NCBI GenBank assembly: GCA_015178975.1
Contig: WHVD01000112.1
Coordinates: 217,465 to 281,464 of the forward strand
DNA: 64,000 bases
Reading direction: 5' to 3'
DNA from: Hysterangium stoloniferum
Lineage: Eukaryota; Basidiomycota; Agaricomycetes; Hysterangiales; Hysterangiaceae
In this document: positions 22,080-34,181 of the stretch, piece by piece
Layout: every line of letters starts with the position of its first letter
Position numbering within the stretch: the stretch's first letter is position 1
Made by a program: the position numbers and the translations under genes
Notes under the pieces: generated by a model
What the model saw: the letters and a program-made list of their open reading frames with translations, nothing else
Databases searched by the model: none
Told to the model about the DNA's origin: nothing

Positions 22080-22850
22080 CATCCGAATCATGAGTGACAC
22101 TTGTTTAAATAAGATAGCAGTGAACGTCTGAAAATGGTCTCCCCCATCCCCATTTCGAAGCATGTCTCGTTCAGCCTCATCATACCTTCAGTACAATGTT
22201 CAATCGCCAAGATCCATGATCTTAAACCAAGAACCTCCATATTGTGTGAGTCAATCTGTTGGGTGAATTCCTTACACTAATTCTCTTCCATTGAAAACTT
22301 GACAATACAGCTGCCATATGCCGATCAAATATCAGCGCGCATACAGTCACTTTTCGCCGCGACCACAAGCTCTGCATGTTGCATATGTTGATGCCTTCCA
22401 TACATTGAATACACTTGGTGGGCACCACCCGTTGCTAGACTGACATTCTATTTATAAATGACAATAATTTTAAACAGAACGCGGACTTGATAGTTATATG
22501 AAGCTACATAATTTGACCCAATTTACAAGCGAAGATAGTCACTTGTGATGTTCGCTGCAAGGCTCTCTAGATTGGTGTTGAATATATTCCGAGGACTACC
22601 CGTCGCTGAAATGACATCACATATACTAGTTATCATAATTTCAATTGAATACCACTAGGGTATGTCAAAGAAGGCGCCCCCACCATTATTCGTCATTTGT
22701 TTGGGAAAACAGGAAGCCGGGTCGAGACACCCTTTTTCACATGTCACGAACTTTCACTTTGGATAGAAAAGAAGCTTGTGGTCATGTTAGGTGGAATTAC
22801 ATAAAAGTAAGCACTGCAGAATACGCATGACCTGCCGCGTGGAGTGGCCA
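22080..22850 (-). pseudogene. R4 module, copy c
   Basis: Reverse complement of the 59.5-60.1 kb segment, including TCTCTTCCATTGAAAACTTG and AAGATCCATGATCTT, directly downstream of copy b. Two copies in tandem in the same orientation suggest local duplication. The coding trace in the plus-sense copy (WAYGGFIVKFSMGENQFKEF at 59.9 kb) is broken here. Confidence 0.5.
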
Positions 22851-23178
22851 ATCCACGAGAAATATCATTTATGTTGTATTTCAATGTTCCAGTAGTTAAC
22901 ATCACACCACACGCCACGATAATGTATTTTCCTGGCTATGCGACATTTCCCCTACTGCTTACATTTGAGTTGACTCGAGTTCATTCCACCAATTGTCATG
23001 TTTATATTATTTCATTTAGAGTAGTAGCGAAACAGTCATTGAATTCAATCTAATATTAATGAAACCGTCGACTAGATATGTGGTGGGACTCTTGAACATT
23101 AGTGTTCCTTCCTATCCATAGTCCCAGGCCATTCCATCAAAAGCAAGGCTGGTGAGTTAGTCGTCATAATGGTGATAG

Positions 23179-23423
23179 TGTAAGACTAGTATCTGCTGCA
23201 GGTGCAGACAGACACTAGAATGAGTGATGGGGAATAAACCACTACTGTATTGAAATCCACATGTACATAATATATACTAATGGAGAACAATAGGATGTAA
23301 GCACAATAGGATGTGGACTACAATAGGATGTGGACTACAATAGGATGTGGACTACCCTGGAGTGGGTAACAATGGAGACTCAATATTACCAAATCACAGT
23401 GTAGGGAGTCTCACTCCCTCACA
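23179..23423 (-). mobile_element. solo LTR, gypsy family 2
   Basis: This 245-bp sequence, read on the minus strand, runs TGTGAGGGAGTGAGACTCCC to AGTCTTACA and is flanked by ATAG at 23175-23178 and 23424-23427. It contains an internal 17-bp tandem repeat (ACAATAGGATGTGGACT, about 4 units, 23286-23353). Confidence 0.7.
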
Positions 23424-23639
23424 ATAGTCAAGGAGAAACTGCAATAAGTCAGCTGTAACATTGGCAAAGACTCACAGTACTTCACAATCCTTAATATACC
23501 CTTGCGATCATCACATCAAACAGAGTTGCTATATCATGCGGTGAAGAAATAATTGAGGTTACTCTCACTCAATCAACAATGGATCCATGGTCCACTCTGA
23601 AGGTCTAGTTCTTGTCAGAAATCAAGACCCTGATAGTAC

Positions 23640-24060
23640 CCTAGAACACGAGTCTTTGTAAGGGACACATTGAGAGATAGAATGACTCACCTCAGTCTCA
23701 TATATATGCATAATGGACTGAGGTGTGACATTATGCTAGGTACAATATATATACTAATGATAACAGTGGAAAGGGTTGTATGGCCACATTTCTGTTGCTA
23801 CAGGAACAAAGGAGTTGTATGACTGAATGATCCTATTTATCTAAATATAGTCATAGTGTTTTTGCAGTGTTATCCAACAGTTCTCACATCCAACTCCTTC
23901 CTATGCATTGACACCACACCTTTTACTGCCATGTCTGTATCATTTAATTCAAATGTGGTCTCAGTGTTGAAGAAACATTGTTGGCCTGGAGAAGGTCTTG
24001 CTCAATTTGGCATGATTTATTATCATTTCTCTTCAATAATGCTGACCACTAGGAGAAGGA
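23640..24060. repeat. interspersed repeat shared with 26640-26930
   Basis: Both loci contain GGACTGAGGTGTGA, TATATATACTAAT and TTGTATGGCCA in the same order and spacing. AT-rich, with no coding sequence recognised. Confidence 0.55.
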
Positions 24061-24219
24061 TAGTGCTACTTCACTTTAATTGGTTTGCTTCATAGCTGGA
24101 TTTGCAAGAGGTATAAAGATACATAGTTTGAATCCACATACAGTGCCTCAAAAACCATTCCAATGTTTGGTACTTCAGACTTACATCATTGATAGCTCAG
24201 AGAATAAATATGCAAAATA

Positions 24220-25863
24220 TGTTAGGATACACACACAGGGTGGGTCTCCAGAGAAACCCGCGGGATATCTGGTAGGACTTGGCTTCAGCTTATAGGCTGT
24301 GCCCTCGCTAGATCATGTTGTCCAATTTTGAACAGGCAGACGGGAATCCTGGGGAGTCTGGGCAGGGGTCATGGGTCGTAGGTCGTAAGTCGGAGGTCGT
24401 GGGTCGTGAGTCGAGATAGTCGAGAGAGATAGATGCTGTTAGGATACACACACAGGGCGGGTCTCGTGAGAAACCCACAGGATATCCGGTAGGACTTGGC
24501 TTCAGCTTATAGGCTGCACCCTCGCTAGATTGTGTCGTCCAATTTTGAACAGACAGATGGGAATCCCGGGGAGTCCAGGTGGGGTTTGTGGGTCGTAGGT
24601 CGTAGGTCGTGAGGTCGTGAGTCATGAGTCGAGGTAGTCAAGAGAGATAGATATGCCGGAGCCCATGGGCTCCAACTAGTGTGAGCAGTGTGATTAGAAT
24701 AAGGTTTTATAGAGGAAAATCTATTAGATTACTGGGGGGAATCTAAGCTAATTTTCTGACTGGATTGTATGTACAACATCTGCCAGTTTATATAGACCAT
24801 GGAGTGAATGACATACTAATCCGGTAATAATGAAAACGAAACTAACAAAACATAAACGGGAATAGTAAACACCAAGTTTGGTGTTAGGAACGGGACGGAA
24901 CAGAGCAGAGTCCGAATCGTGACAAAGTATAACCCATAACAGGAAATGGAGCGGGAGCAGAGTCCTAATTGTGACAGGTCATTTGACTAAAATGGGAACG
25001 GGGCTCGAATAGAGTGGTGATGGGATTCTGAGTGGGATCCGGTGACTGATGCGTGGGATGAAGATGGACATAGACAGAGACGGAGTCCGGGGGAGGTCCG
25101 GTTACTGATATGTGTCGTAATGAGGTTGAACGTAACGAGTCTTGACGTGACGAAGTCCGGGTGGGAAATCCTATAAACAGACGATTGGTGCTTGTAGCGT
25201 GTGGGGGTGTACGGGTTAGTGCCCGGAGTCTGGCGGGATTTGTCCAGGTCGTAACAGATGCGCCGGAGCCCGTGGGCTCTGACTAGTGCAAGTGATGTGA
25301 ATCAAGGAAGTGTTTAGAGCGGGAAAATGGATTAGATTACTGGGGGGAATCTAAGCTAATTTTCTGACTGGATTGTATGTACAACATCTGCCAGTTTATA
25401 TAGACTGTGGAGTGAATAACATACCAAATCCAGTAATGATGAAATGAAACTAACAAAACATAAAATGGGAATAGTAAACACCAAATTGGTGTTAGGAATG
25501 GGATGGAATGGAGCGGAGTCCAAATTGTGACAAAGCATAACCCATAACGGGAAATGGAGCGGGAGCGGAGTCCTAAACCGTGATAGGTCATTTGACTAAA
25601 ATGGGAATGGGGCTTGATTAGAGTGGTGACGGGATTCTGAGCGGGATCCGGTGACTGGTGCGTGGGATGAAGATGGACATAGACAGAGACGGAGTCTGGG
25701 GGAAGTCCGGTGACTGATATGTGTCATAATGAGGTCGAACGTAACGAGTCTGGATGTAATGGAGTCTGGGTGGGAAATCCTATAAACAGACAATTGGTGC
25801 TTGTAGCGTGTGGGGGCGTACAGGTTAGTGCCCGGAGTTCAGCGGGATTGTCCAGTCATAACA
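24220..25863 (-). mobile_element. solo LTR, gypsy family 1 (outer), split by a nested LTR
   Basis: The outer LTR occupies 24220-24436 and 25262-25863, begins TGTTAGGATACAC and ends GTCATAACA. An exact AAATA target-site duplication flanks it at 24215-24219 and 25864-25868. The interruption is another copy of the same LTR. Confidence 0.9.
24437..25256 (-). mobile_element. solo LTR, gypsy family 1 (inner, nested)
   Basis: An 820-bp complete LTR begins TGTTAGGATACAC and ends GGTCGTAACA. It sits inside the outer LTR with an exact GATGC duplication at 24432-24436 and 25257-25261. It must be younger than the outer copy. Confidence 0.92.
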
Positions 25864-26110
25864 AAATATCAAAAAGATTTGTGAATATACTCTATCATAT
25901 CTAGATCATTGAAATACAATGCCATTACATAATATCCAAATATGGAAATACTACAAATATTTATATACAGGAGACTCATTGGAAGGGTTTTTTTGCTGGC
26001 AGCCTCAATGACAATAAGCACTTATAGTCATGTGACCTTGTTCATTGTTTACCTCCAACTGGGTCCTATCAACAAAATTGCATGATGTCACATGATATCA
26101 CACAACCACA

Positions 26111-26640
26111 TTGTCCTGGAGTATAAATGCATGGCCTTTAGTAACCAGCAATGCCCCAATTCCCAAAATGTGCACTTTCTCTCTTGCCAGCCACAATCAT
26201 ATCCTCTCACCGTTTGATGCTGGCCATACAGCTAGCCATATTTCAGCTTCTACTGGTCATGACATTGGGATAGGCTCTAGGTTACATTCTCATCTCTCTA
26301 AGTCCATTGGTAGTCATCCCTTCAAGCTTTTCCCTACCAACATTCACTATGCACTGTGTCTCATCAGCTCTGGGAAGGTTGACACTGCTGTTGATGTGGC
26401 CAAAGCCCTTGGGGGTGTCACCAGCCAGTCCATCTCTATCTGAACTGTGTGCAAAATAGTCTCAAGATGGTCAGGGGGGGAGGTACCTTTTCAGCAAGAA
26501 GCATAGGAAGGCAAGGATGGAGTTTGCTGTGGCACAATGGCATTAGACTGTGGAGGACTGAAAGAAGGTGGAAATCAATAGGCTGGGATCAGATGGTAGG
26601 AAGTGGATGTGGAAAAGGTTAGGAGGGCTTGATTGAGACC
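26111..26640 (+). pseudogene. Tc1-like transposase, N-terminal half
   Basis: The frame includes FPTNIHYALCLISSGKVDTA and AKALGGVTSQSISI, the N-terminal helix-turn-helix region of fungal Tc1 transposases. After a stop and frameshifts it continues as KKHRKARMEFAVAQ, then EINRLGSDGRKWMWKR, the stretch just after the first catalytic Asp. The WSDE motif itself is deleted or mutated (reading VEINRLGSDG where DETKINRLGSDG is usual). The C-terminal half with the second Asp and Glu is missing. It is not the same copy as 13.2 kb, which carries the complementary half. Confidence 0.7.
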
Positions 26641-26930
26641 TAATAGTGAACTCAGTCTCATATATATGTATAATGGACTAGTAGAATACTACCTGATAGT
26701 GAACTAGAACATATGAATACTTGTAAGGTACATTGAGAGATAAAATGACTCACCTTAGTCTTGTATATATGAATAATGGACTGAGGTGTGAGGTTGTGTT
26801 AGATGGTATATATATACTAATCATAATATTAGGAGCCATTGTATGGCCATATTTCTGTTCCTATGGAAAGAAAAGGGTTTTATGGCCAAGAAATCCTAAT
26901 ATAGCTATAGAGCTTTGATCCAACAGCTGC
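26641..26930. repeat. interspersed repeat shared with 23640-24060
   Basis: Same motif order as the copy 3 kb to the left, beginning exactly at the end of the Tc1 homology. This suggests one unit placed next to different elements. Confidence 0.5.
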
Positions 26931-27339
26931 AACTGTCTCTTTTCATTCCTACACAATGGCCATTCATCACAGCTCTGTGTTTGTCACTCCAATCCATCCT
27001 TGATTTTCTCATTTTTGCTGATTTGCCATTCAAGGAATTAATGAGGTACTCGAGTCTTAACAAATGTTAGTCTGATAATTGGTTATTGTCATGAATGGAA
27101 TGGGCAGAATATCTGACACATGCCAAAGCAATGCATCATAATGTCATGACTCCCACTAGATATTCTCAAGTGCAACAGGACAAGAACAAAATTATCCCTC
27201 AGAATCTCCTTGAGATAACTAATGGACAAAAATATTTCTTCAGAATTTCAATGACAGGCAATGGTCAAAACCGGTCTCAGACTGGTTCAAAAACAGTCCA
27301 GGACTATTTGCTGCCTGTGAGAGGTATAGATGTAGTCCT
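26931..27339. pseudogene. R1-related degenerate segment
   Basis: It shares TTTGTCACTCCAATCCATCCTT, CATTCAAGGAATTAATGAGG and the ATAATTGGTTATTGTC stretch with 3430-3700 and 5450-5700, at lower identity. Short open frames are not conserved. Confidence 0.45.
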
Positions 27340-27640
27340 ACAAAGCCAAAGGCAAGAATTACTTCTGTGTGAGTACATCTATTTTCTGCATAGTATGTAG
27401 GATGTATTTACCCCAGGAATCTTAAGAATCATCTCAGTGTGGGTACCCATATAGTCTGTATATCATGGTTTGTGTATATACACCCAGAATCTTAAGAATC
27501 ACCTCTGTGTGAATACTGCTATAATCTGCATATTACATCCTATGTATCTACCCTAAAAATCTCAGGAATCACATCTGTGTGAGCTCCCTATATACTGACC
27601 CATTTCCATCAGTTAATACACAGAATCTTAAGATGACTTA
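27340..27640. repeat. 70-bp tandem repeat, partial copy
   Basis: Three to four units of the same family as 11113-11870 and 15050-15620, including the terminal CATCAGTTAATACACAGAATC. The G-run/C-run head is absent. Confidence 0.65.
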
Positions 27641-28180
27641 TAGTCTATGGCCCAAGAATTATACAATATTGTTTCACCTGTCAGTCAGTACAAAGAACCA
27701 ATTTGCGACCTAACTTCTGATTGATGTAAATGTATCAAGGAATGGTTCATGTGGGACCTCTTGTGTGTGGCTGATATTTGTTGAAAAGTAGGCGTTGTTT
27801 AAGAACACATCTCCCACCAGCCATGCAGTTCTATTGAGCTGAGCATCTGCGGGGTAATTGAAACTAAAGGAGAGGTAATCATTCAACAGGTAATCAAATT
27901 TACTGTAATGTACTCATGTCCGGCCGGATGCCGTTTGTGCATGTTCTGCAGGGTATAGTCAAATTACGACATCCAGTTGTGTATATTGTACTTTAATCTG
28001 GATTGATCAGGAATAGTTGTTTTTTTTTTACCAAGGGCTCCACTATTTTACCCAATCCATACTGCCCTAGGATATACAAGCACAGGTATGATATTACTCG
28101 TGGTGTTTCCAAAAAAAGGTGCCCAATTGTTGTATTTATTTTGCTTGTGACATGATCAAGCCGCACAACAAGTGATCACT
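27641..28180. other. unassigned stretch
   Basis: No gene or strong repeat was recognised; a nine-to-ten base T-run lies near 28020. Confidence 0.4.
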
Positions 28181-29690
28181 CCACTTGATCTGATGACTTT
28201 AACCTCATGCTTCAATTCCCAATCTGTTGTACAAAGGATTGTCCTACCAGTCTCATTGTGCGACACACAAGGCCAGGTTGGACTCTCCTGATGTCTGGTA
28301 CTCGATTATTCCTTCCCCAGACGCTAGGAGATCCCAATTTGGAAGCATCTGCGTCAGGATCGGGCTGGTAGGAAAGTGTCATAGGCAGATGTGAGAGGGT
28401 GTGTACCTTACGATGGGCCCAATGAGCGAAGAAACCACATTCGGCTGGTTGATGTGATAGGTGAGAAGCGTGCTGTCATCTAAGAAGGTTTTCAAGCAGC
28501 AAATACTCCAAAATAGGGGATGTGATGTCCTCCAATCAACATGACGTGACAATGACACCATATGCATATTTGTGTTGTCCACTAAAACTTCAATACAGCT
28601 CTAGCAATATCTCGAAACCATGCATCTTGGTAGATGCAACACGCGAGAAGCTGTATCTGATATTCATAAAAGGAAGGCAGTTGTGGGTGATTTAGTCAGT
28701 TATGATTTTTGTGGGCTAAATGAAATTTTGTGATGTCGCGACGCACGGTTGTAATGCACCCTCCAATCGCCGTGAGCTCCTCTACAAAAAGCTGACGCAC
28801 ATGGCAGATCGCTTCCACGATATATACAAGGCTGAACATGGCAAAGAAGTGACGAAATTCTGATAGATAACCTGCCATGTGTATGATAAATGTTGATGCA
28901 ACCTCATCAAAATTAGTGTGCAGTGGTGACTTGACTAAAATGTTGTAAAGTGATGGCTTAATCGCAGTTGACGTATTTCTATCTAATCAATAGACACCGG
29001 AACACCATATGAAGGCCGAAGCCAAAGATAGCATAACACAAGTAATGTGACCTTTGCTACCATATACAAAGTAAAGGCATTGGGAACCAATCATTTAACA
29101 CCATTGGAGCTCTTCGTTCAATTTGAAGTGGATATGTGGGTCTACAAAGATGTCGGAATTTCGAGTGTATTCAACATTGACGCTGAGTTATCCTTACTTC
29201 ATTAAATAGACAGTCTCTTGTTGGAGTATTCTTTCCAGTCTTGGTAGCATTAGACGGCTGTGTAGAAACTTGCTCAAGGCAGCATCTTGAGATAACTGAC
29301 TTATGATTTACCTGTATATTGTCAGCTTGGCCATCAGCGAAGATTTCTTTGCACTATGGAGGACTTTCATTCATCCTTTCCAAACAAAGTCCACAGTAAC
29401 ACCCGGGGCCTTTTCCAACACTTGAAGATGTCCCATGACTCCCTGAGATAATTCCCCAGTCCTTGACATGTCTGCGATACAGGCTGACATCAGACATCTT
29501 GTTGGTGGATAGCTTAACAATGGTGGGTGGGTCACCCATGCATCAACCCAAATCTCTATATGGTTTACAGACAGTTGTACCCCATTGTTCTTGAAGCTTC
29601 TCCCTGTCTTGCAAGGTTTGCCTGCAGCTACGACATAAAACTCAGCCTCACCCTCGGTGACTTTCGTGAGGGACATTGTGGGTGATGTTT
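28181..29690 (-). pseudogene. R2 module, copy b
   Basis: The order of traces matches 60.5-62.2 kb: LLTYHINQPNVVSSLIGPI (28400-28470), a segment with YIVEAICHVRQLFVEE (28780-28860), a segment with GKGPGCYCGLCLERM (29360-29420), and an exon end with QLSVNHIEIWVDAW (29540-29600). Stops and a mutated first exon (MSLTKVTEGEAEFYVV) show decay. The IEIWVD[AE]W motif is the best conserved point across copies. Confidence 0.55.
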
Positions 29691-30019
29691 ATGTTAAATT
29701 TGATGATGAAACACACCTTTTTATAGGGGGAGTCCACCAATTATTGCAACTTTTCAGATGAAGATGCTAATTGTGGACCATGCATTGGAGGTTAATGTGT
29801 GTCAGAACCACTATACACCTCCCAGAGCACCAAACCTATATTGTCAGGAGGTGCTATACTAACTGACACAAGATATTGAGAATAAAGTACTTTTATTACA
29901 AGCTTATTAAACCCTTGTATATTGTGTATTGCAATAGAGTCAACTCATACTATTTTTAATAGTTTATACTCGTTATTGAGGGTCATTCACACTGCCACTT
30001 ATAGCTTGTATTTATCCGG

Positions 30020-30290
30020 CGAGATTCCGTGCTTCCCGTTTCATTGTATCAAAATTTGTAATAAGAAGAAACCCGACTGAATGATAGTCTAGTGAGGGTA
30101 ATGGCAAGCAATGTGGTTTCTTCATGCACCCTTGCGACATCAAACGTATCTTCGTAAAATAATCACTACGTTCTACATCAGAACGAGTATGTATGTGGAT
30201 TTCAGTGAGAAAAAAACTTGAAAGCGTTTGTGACTACTTGCCGCTTAACTTACGTACGCACAATTGTGCGTCACAATTTTGTATTTAATC
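30020..30290 (-). pseudogene. R1 fragment
   Basis: It matches the R1 stretch GAGGAGAAACCC...GCAAGCAATGTG at reduced identity. It lies just beyond R2 copy b, so the R2-R1 order of other clusters is kept here. Confidence 0.45.
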
Positions 30291-31700
30291 AGGTGTCTCC
30301 TTATCAGACCGTGTCAAGTTGCATTGAATTATTCACAAATTACATATAGTACATTTTATGTTTCAAGCTTGATAGTCTGAGAGCAGTCGGCGGCAGAGCA
30401 AGTGGCAAGTAATCGGAACCAAACCCAAAAGAAACCGAACAAAAAATGATGCAATCAGAGAAAGTCAACAAAAAGAATGAAAATATTTGGTTTGGACAAG
30501 GGTGAAACGCGGCTTGGTTCAACTCGTTAACTTCAAGAACATGGCTGGATGTAAAGGTCTGTTTTGTTAGTACTTATGTGTCATATAAACAAGATGTCAG
30601 AATGCAGTCTCAAAATGTGTCATGAACGGAAGCTTACCAGAGTTTCGGGAGGGCTGATAGCCATGTTACACTCTGAGACGGCCACAGAGGGGAAGTGCTG
30701 GCGATGGACAACCAAACCCTTAGTTGGGACCGCTGCAGATCGGATGAGCTCAGGACGAAAAAATCACTGTACGGGAGCTAGAGGAACTTACAGTTACATC
30801 GTTTCAGGGCCGCCATTCGCCGGATTTCACGCATCCCAGCTGATACAGTCCGAGGTAGGCCGCTAACAGAGCTGTCGCGGGAGGGCGGGGTTGAAGCCAA
30901 GAAAACCCTACGAAATCGGAGCTAGTAACCCGATATTGACTTCCTGCAAAGAAATATATAGGTGTATAGAGGTGTTAGTGTCTAACTTACGCAATATATA
31001 GGATAATAGACAACTCACTGGGTGTTAATTTTGACCATTGTCTCAGGTCCACCAGCCAATCTTGAGTCGGCTCAGTACTATTTCGAATTGGCAGAAGTGG
31101 GTGCTGACGCAGCCGTACCTCGGTTACGGTACTGAAACATTTGCGTTACACGAGACCAAAAAAAATGAGAATGCTACATACTTCAGCAGTCAGGAATTGC
31201 CAGCAAGGCCTTGCGTTGATGCCCCGGTACCAAGCCGCTGAAAGACCAAGAAAGAGGGAAGATAACGTTAGAAAGGACTACGACGGTTTAAGAGATGGAC
31301 GTACGTTTAATTATCCACCACGCAGAACCTCCTCAGTGACGTCTCAGGTGCTTTCACAGCAGGTATTCGGCCTAGGAAAACCCAAAGACACAGTACTCAC
31401 AAACAGACACAGCTGAACGATAATGAATGGGTCAACATATCGAGAAAGGTGATAAGGCAACGCACCCCATTCTCAAAGATACGAGCCAGAACCAACCGAG
31501 TGACCCCACTAGCCCATTAACCAGAGAAATGTATGAAAAGAAAGAAGTAGAAATATCCAAAGAAAGAAGAAAAAGGAGGAGAACTGGAAAAGAAAGAATT
31601 ATGTCTGCCCGCTGCCCCTACTATTCGTCCGCCGCTGCCCCTCTTACCTCTGCTTTTTCTTCTGCCCCTGCTTAACCGGCTTGCCTCTCGCTCCGCCGTC
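30291..31700. other. unassigned, CpG-richer stretch
   Basis: Several short open frames exist (for example 30564-30866, 31141-31416 and 31427-31675 on the plus strand), none with a recognised domain or convincing splice structure. Base composition shifts here to more CpG, unlike the mosaic to the left. Confidence 0.4.
31427..31675 (+). CDS. small hypothetical ORF
   Basis: An 82-codon frame starts MGQHIEKGDKATHP and has a central strongly basic stretch (ISKERRKRRRTGKER) followed by an Ala/Ser-rich end. No family recognised, and no splice signals chosen. It could be chance in CpG-rich DNA or one exon of a longer gene. Confidence 0.15.
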   Translation: MGQHIEKGDKATHPILKDTSQNQPSDPTSPLTREMYEKKEVEISKERRKRRRTGKERIMSARCPYYSSAAAPLTSAFSSAPA

Positions 31701-32098
31701 GGTTACGTTGTGGTGGAGGCGCAGCCCGAGGCAATGGTTCCATCCGAGCAGCTAGAGGTCCGCCAAGTGTCTTTGACCAACGTTGCAGTGGGTCGTTGGA
31801 CATGCGGGACTCGTTTTCCAACCTGTCGCCACCTCAGTTCAGGCGTAAGTGCTGTCGCACCGAGGCATTAGCCACCTGCCTAGATGGTAACAGGTAAGTA
31901 TAATCGCCAAGATTAATGACACGAAATCATACTTGTCTAACCGTGTTGGCGGTTCTCCTCTGGTATTAAAGGCCTTGTCTCGCCCCTCTTTTCTCTTTCT
32001 ATCGTAATGGGGCTGAGGTGTTAACGACTTATGTTTGAAACGCTTTTTTCTGGTAAGAAATCAATGTTAGTTGGTGTCAGAAATATAGCCGAAGGGAT

Positions 32099-32595
32099 TC
32101 ACCTGCAACCCGAAGACGTTCCCGCCCCGGAGGACGGATTGGGTGAGACATGCGAACTATCACCATGTCCTTTATACCGGCTCTGGTTCTTAGGGTTGTG
32201 CATTGATGCAGGCGACCCGTCAGATTCGGCTTCGTCCCGGTAAGGACGCCTGGGATGTCCATCGGTCGGAGACCTTGTGCTTGGTGTCACTTTAGGAGCT
32301 GCGACCGCTAGGGTGGTCGTCACTTTTTTGTTTAATTTGGTATTAAAATAAGTCACAACTAACGAGGTATTTCCTGATATTTGAAGTCAGGGAAGTCAGG
32401 AGGTGAAGACCTTGGCCTCGGCACAGGATCCGGGCTGCTCAGAAGCTCGTCCGGCAAGCACACCGTGCCAAGTACCGTCGTGTGAGGGAAGTTCCTGAAT
32501 TTAATGAGAGTTAAGGACGTATGAGAGAAAAGAGTGGTGCAACGTACTGCTAGATGATGAGCCGCCCCAGATGCCCATAGACGACGTGTCTGCAT
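32099..32595 (-). CDS. possible exons of an unrecognised minus-strand gene
   Basis: Two adjacent minus-strand frames, 32359-32595 (ending PRPRSSPPDFPDFKYQEIPR) and 32099-32356 (TPSTRSPTDGHPRRPYRDEAE then GSPASMHNPKNQSR), are Pro/Ser/Arg-rich. They are separated by a GTTAGT donor-like site and several AG acceptors, so they could be joined by a short intron. No domain recognised. They lie downstream of the duplicated exon-bearing segments at 32.6-34.2 kb and might be the end of the same transcription unit. Confidence 0.2.
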
Positions 32596-32642
32596 AGACT
32601 TCTATATTTGCACAAAATATCAATTTAGTCAATGACACATTA

Positions 32643-33029
32643 GAATTAAGGAGTAACTACCTTGTCCGTATCCATGATTATTGATCCATTCACTGACCAT
32701 CGCGGTGTGGGTAGCGCTAGCGTGCGGGGGGTCGAGTTGGCAAGACACAGCATGGTGAACGAATGGGACAACCAGGAGCAACGCTGTCACAGGCATATCT
32801 GCAATTATCGCGGGTTTTTATAGATCCGGGAAAAGGGATGAAGTGTACGAACCAAATGCTGGAGACAAGTCTGTCTGCGTGCTCGTACTGGCGAACACCT
32901 TCTGATCAGTGGCTTCATCGTCGTGGTGGATAAGGAAAGATTCTGTGAATAGTAGGACAGTTAAGTAATATATTATGAAAAGTAAAAATAAACCACACGA
33001 ACCCGGTACCATATACTCCGATCCATCAG
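32643..33029. repeat. 387-bp tandem duplication, unit 1
   Basis: From GAATTAAGGAGTAACTACC to the next occurrence at 33030. Nearly identical to unit 2 except for a few substitutions and a 10-12 bp indel near 32815 / 33202. On the minus strand it contains a candidate intron (see 33030-33424). Confidence 0.9.
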
Positions 33030-33424
33030 GAATTAAGGAGTAACTACCTTGTCCGTATCCATGATTATTGATTCCTTCACTGACCATCGCGGTGGGGGTA
33101 GCGCTAGCGTGCGGGGGGTCGAGTTGGCAAGACACAGCATGGTGAACGAATGGGACAACCGGGAGCAACGCTGTCACAGGCATATCTGCAATTATCGCGA
33201 ATTTTGATGAGTTTTTATAGAGCCGCGCAAAGGGATGAAGTGTACGAACCAAATGCTGGAGACAAGTCTGTCTGCGTGTTCGTACTGGCGAACACTTTCT
33301 GATCAGTGGCTTCATCGTCGTGGTGGAGAAGGGAAGATTCTGTGAATAGTAGGACAGTTAAGTAATATATTATGAAAAGTGAAAATAAACCACACGAACC
33401 CGGTACCATATACGCCGATCCATC
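33030..33424. repeat. 387-bp tandem duplication, unit 2
   Basis: Second unit of the direct tandem pair. On the minus strand both units keep a 67-nt candidate intron running from GTACCGGG to TTCACAG, with CTTAAC as a branch-point-like site. The hydrophobic stretch GLFSLFIIYYLTVLLF seen in translation therefore probably lies in an intron and is not a membrane helix. Upstream exon frame SQTADDDGSAYM and two alternative downstream frames remain open. Confidence 0.85.
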
Positions 33425-33499
33425 ATCATCGGCAGTTTGTGACTTGGGTATTGGTCTTGGGACTGATGTGGGGATGGAGCGTCTCATCGTTAGGTCCTG

Positions 33500-34180
33500 T
33501 TTAAATTAAGTCAAATAAATATACGATTACATTAATTAAACGACGTCGGATAAACCTTGCAAAATGTGCTGGGCAAATGATCCTGTGAACAGCGATCCAT
33601 CCAGCCTGAGAGGGCCATACTCTCTAAGGTCGACCCCCTTCCCTTTGTCTTCCCACGAGATACGTGGGGTATAGTCCGAATCTTCATCGGAGCATTTGAT
33701 GTGACCGTCATCCACATCCACGATATCATGACCGGCAGTTTGTGACTTGGGGCGGATGGTGGTATTCGCCTTGGGAACGATGTGGGGATGGAATGTGCCA
33801 GCATTGGGTCCTGCTCAAATTAAGTCAGTATATGATGACATTAATTACACGCGTCGGACAAACCTTGCAAGTGCTGGGAATATGATCCTCTGAACAGCGA
33901 TCCATCCAGCATGAGAGGGCCATACTCTAAGGTCGACCCCCTTCCCTTTGTCTTCCCACGAGATACGTGGGGTAGAGTCGGAATCGGCGTGGGTGCCTTT
34001 GACGTCCCCGTAATCCACAGCAGATGAGTTAGAAGTCGGGTTGTTGCCCTCGACATTCCTGTCATCCACAGCGGGTGGGTGATCATCCGGGATGCCCTCG
34101 ACATGACCCGCATCCACAGCGGGTGGGTGATCAGCCGGGTTGATGCCCTTGACATTCCCGTCATCCACCGCCGGTGCGCG
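33500..34180 (-). pseudogene. duplicated exon segments with TPRISWEDKGKGVDLR motif
   Basis: Two related segments (about 33500-33740 and 33808-34010) both encode DSDYTPRISWEDKGKGVDLR or DSDSTPRISWEDKGKGVDL on the minus strand. A 2-bp deletion in the second shifts the frame after VDL. Upstream of the second lies a stretch of about 48-51 bp imperfect repeats (34010-34180) encoding acidic PAVDDGNVKGI-like units. The conserved frame suggests real former coding sequence; the product is unknown. Confidence 0.4.
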
Positions 34181-34181
34181 A

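Noticed and set aside
33215-33487. Membrane helix in the frame with GLFSLFIIYYLTVLLF
   Set aside because: The hydrophobic stretch coincides with a well-formed 67-nt intron conserved in both tandem units.
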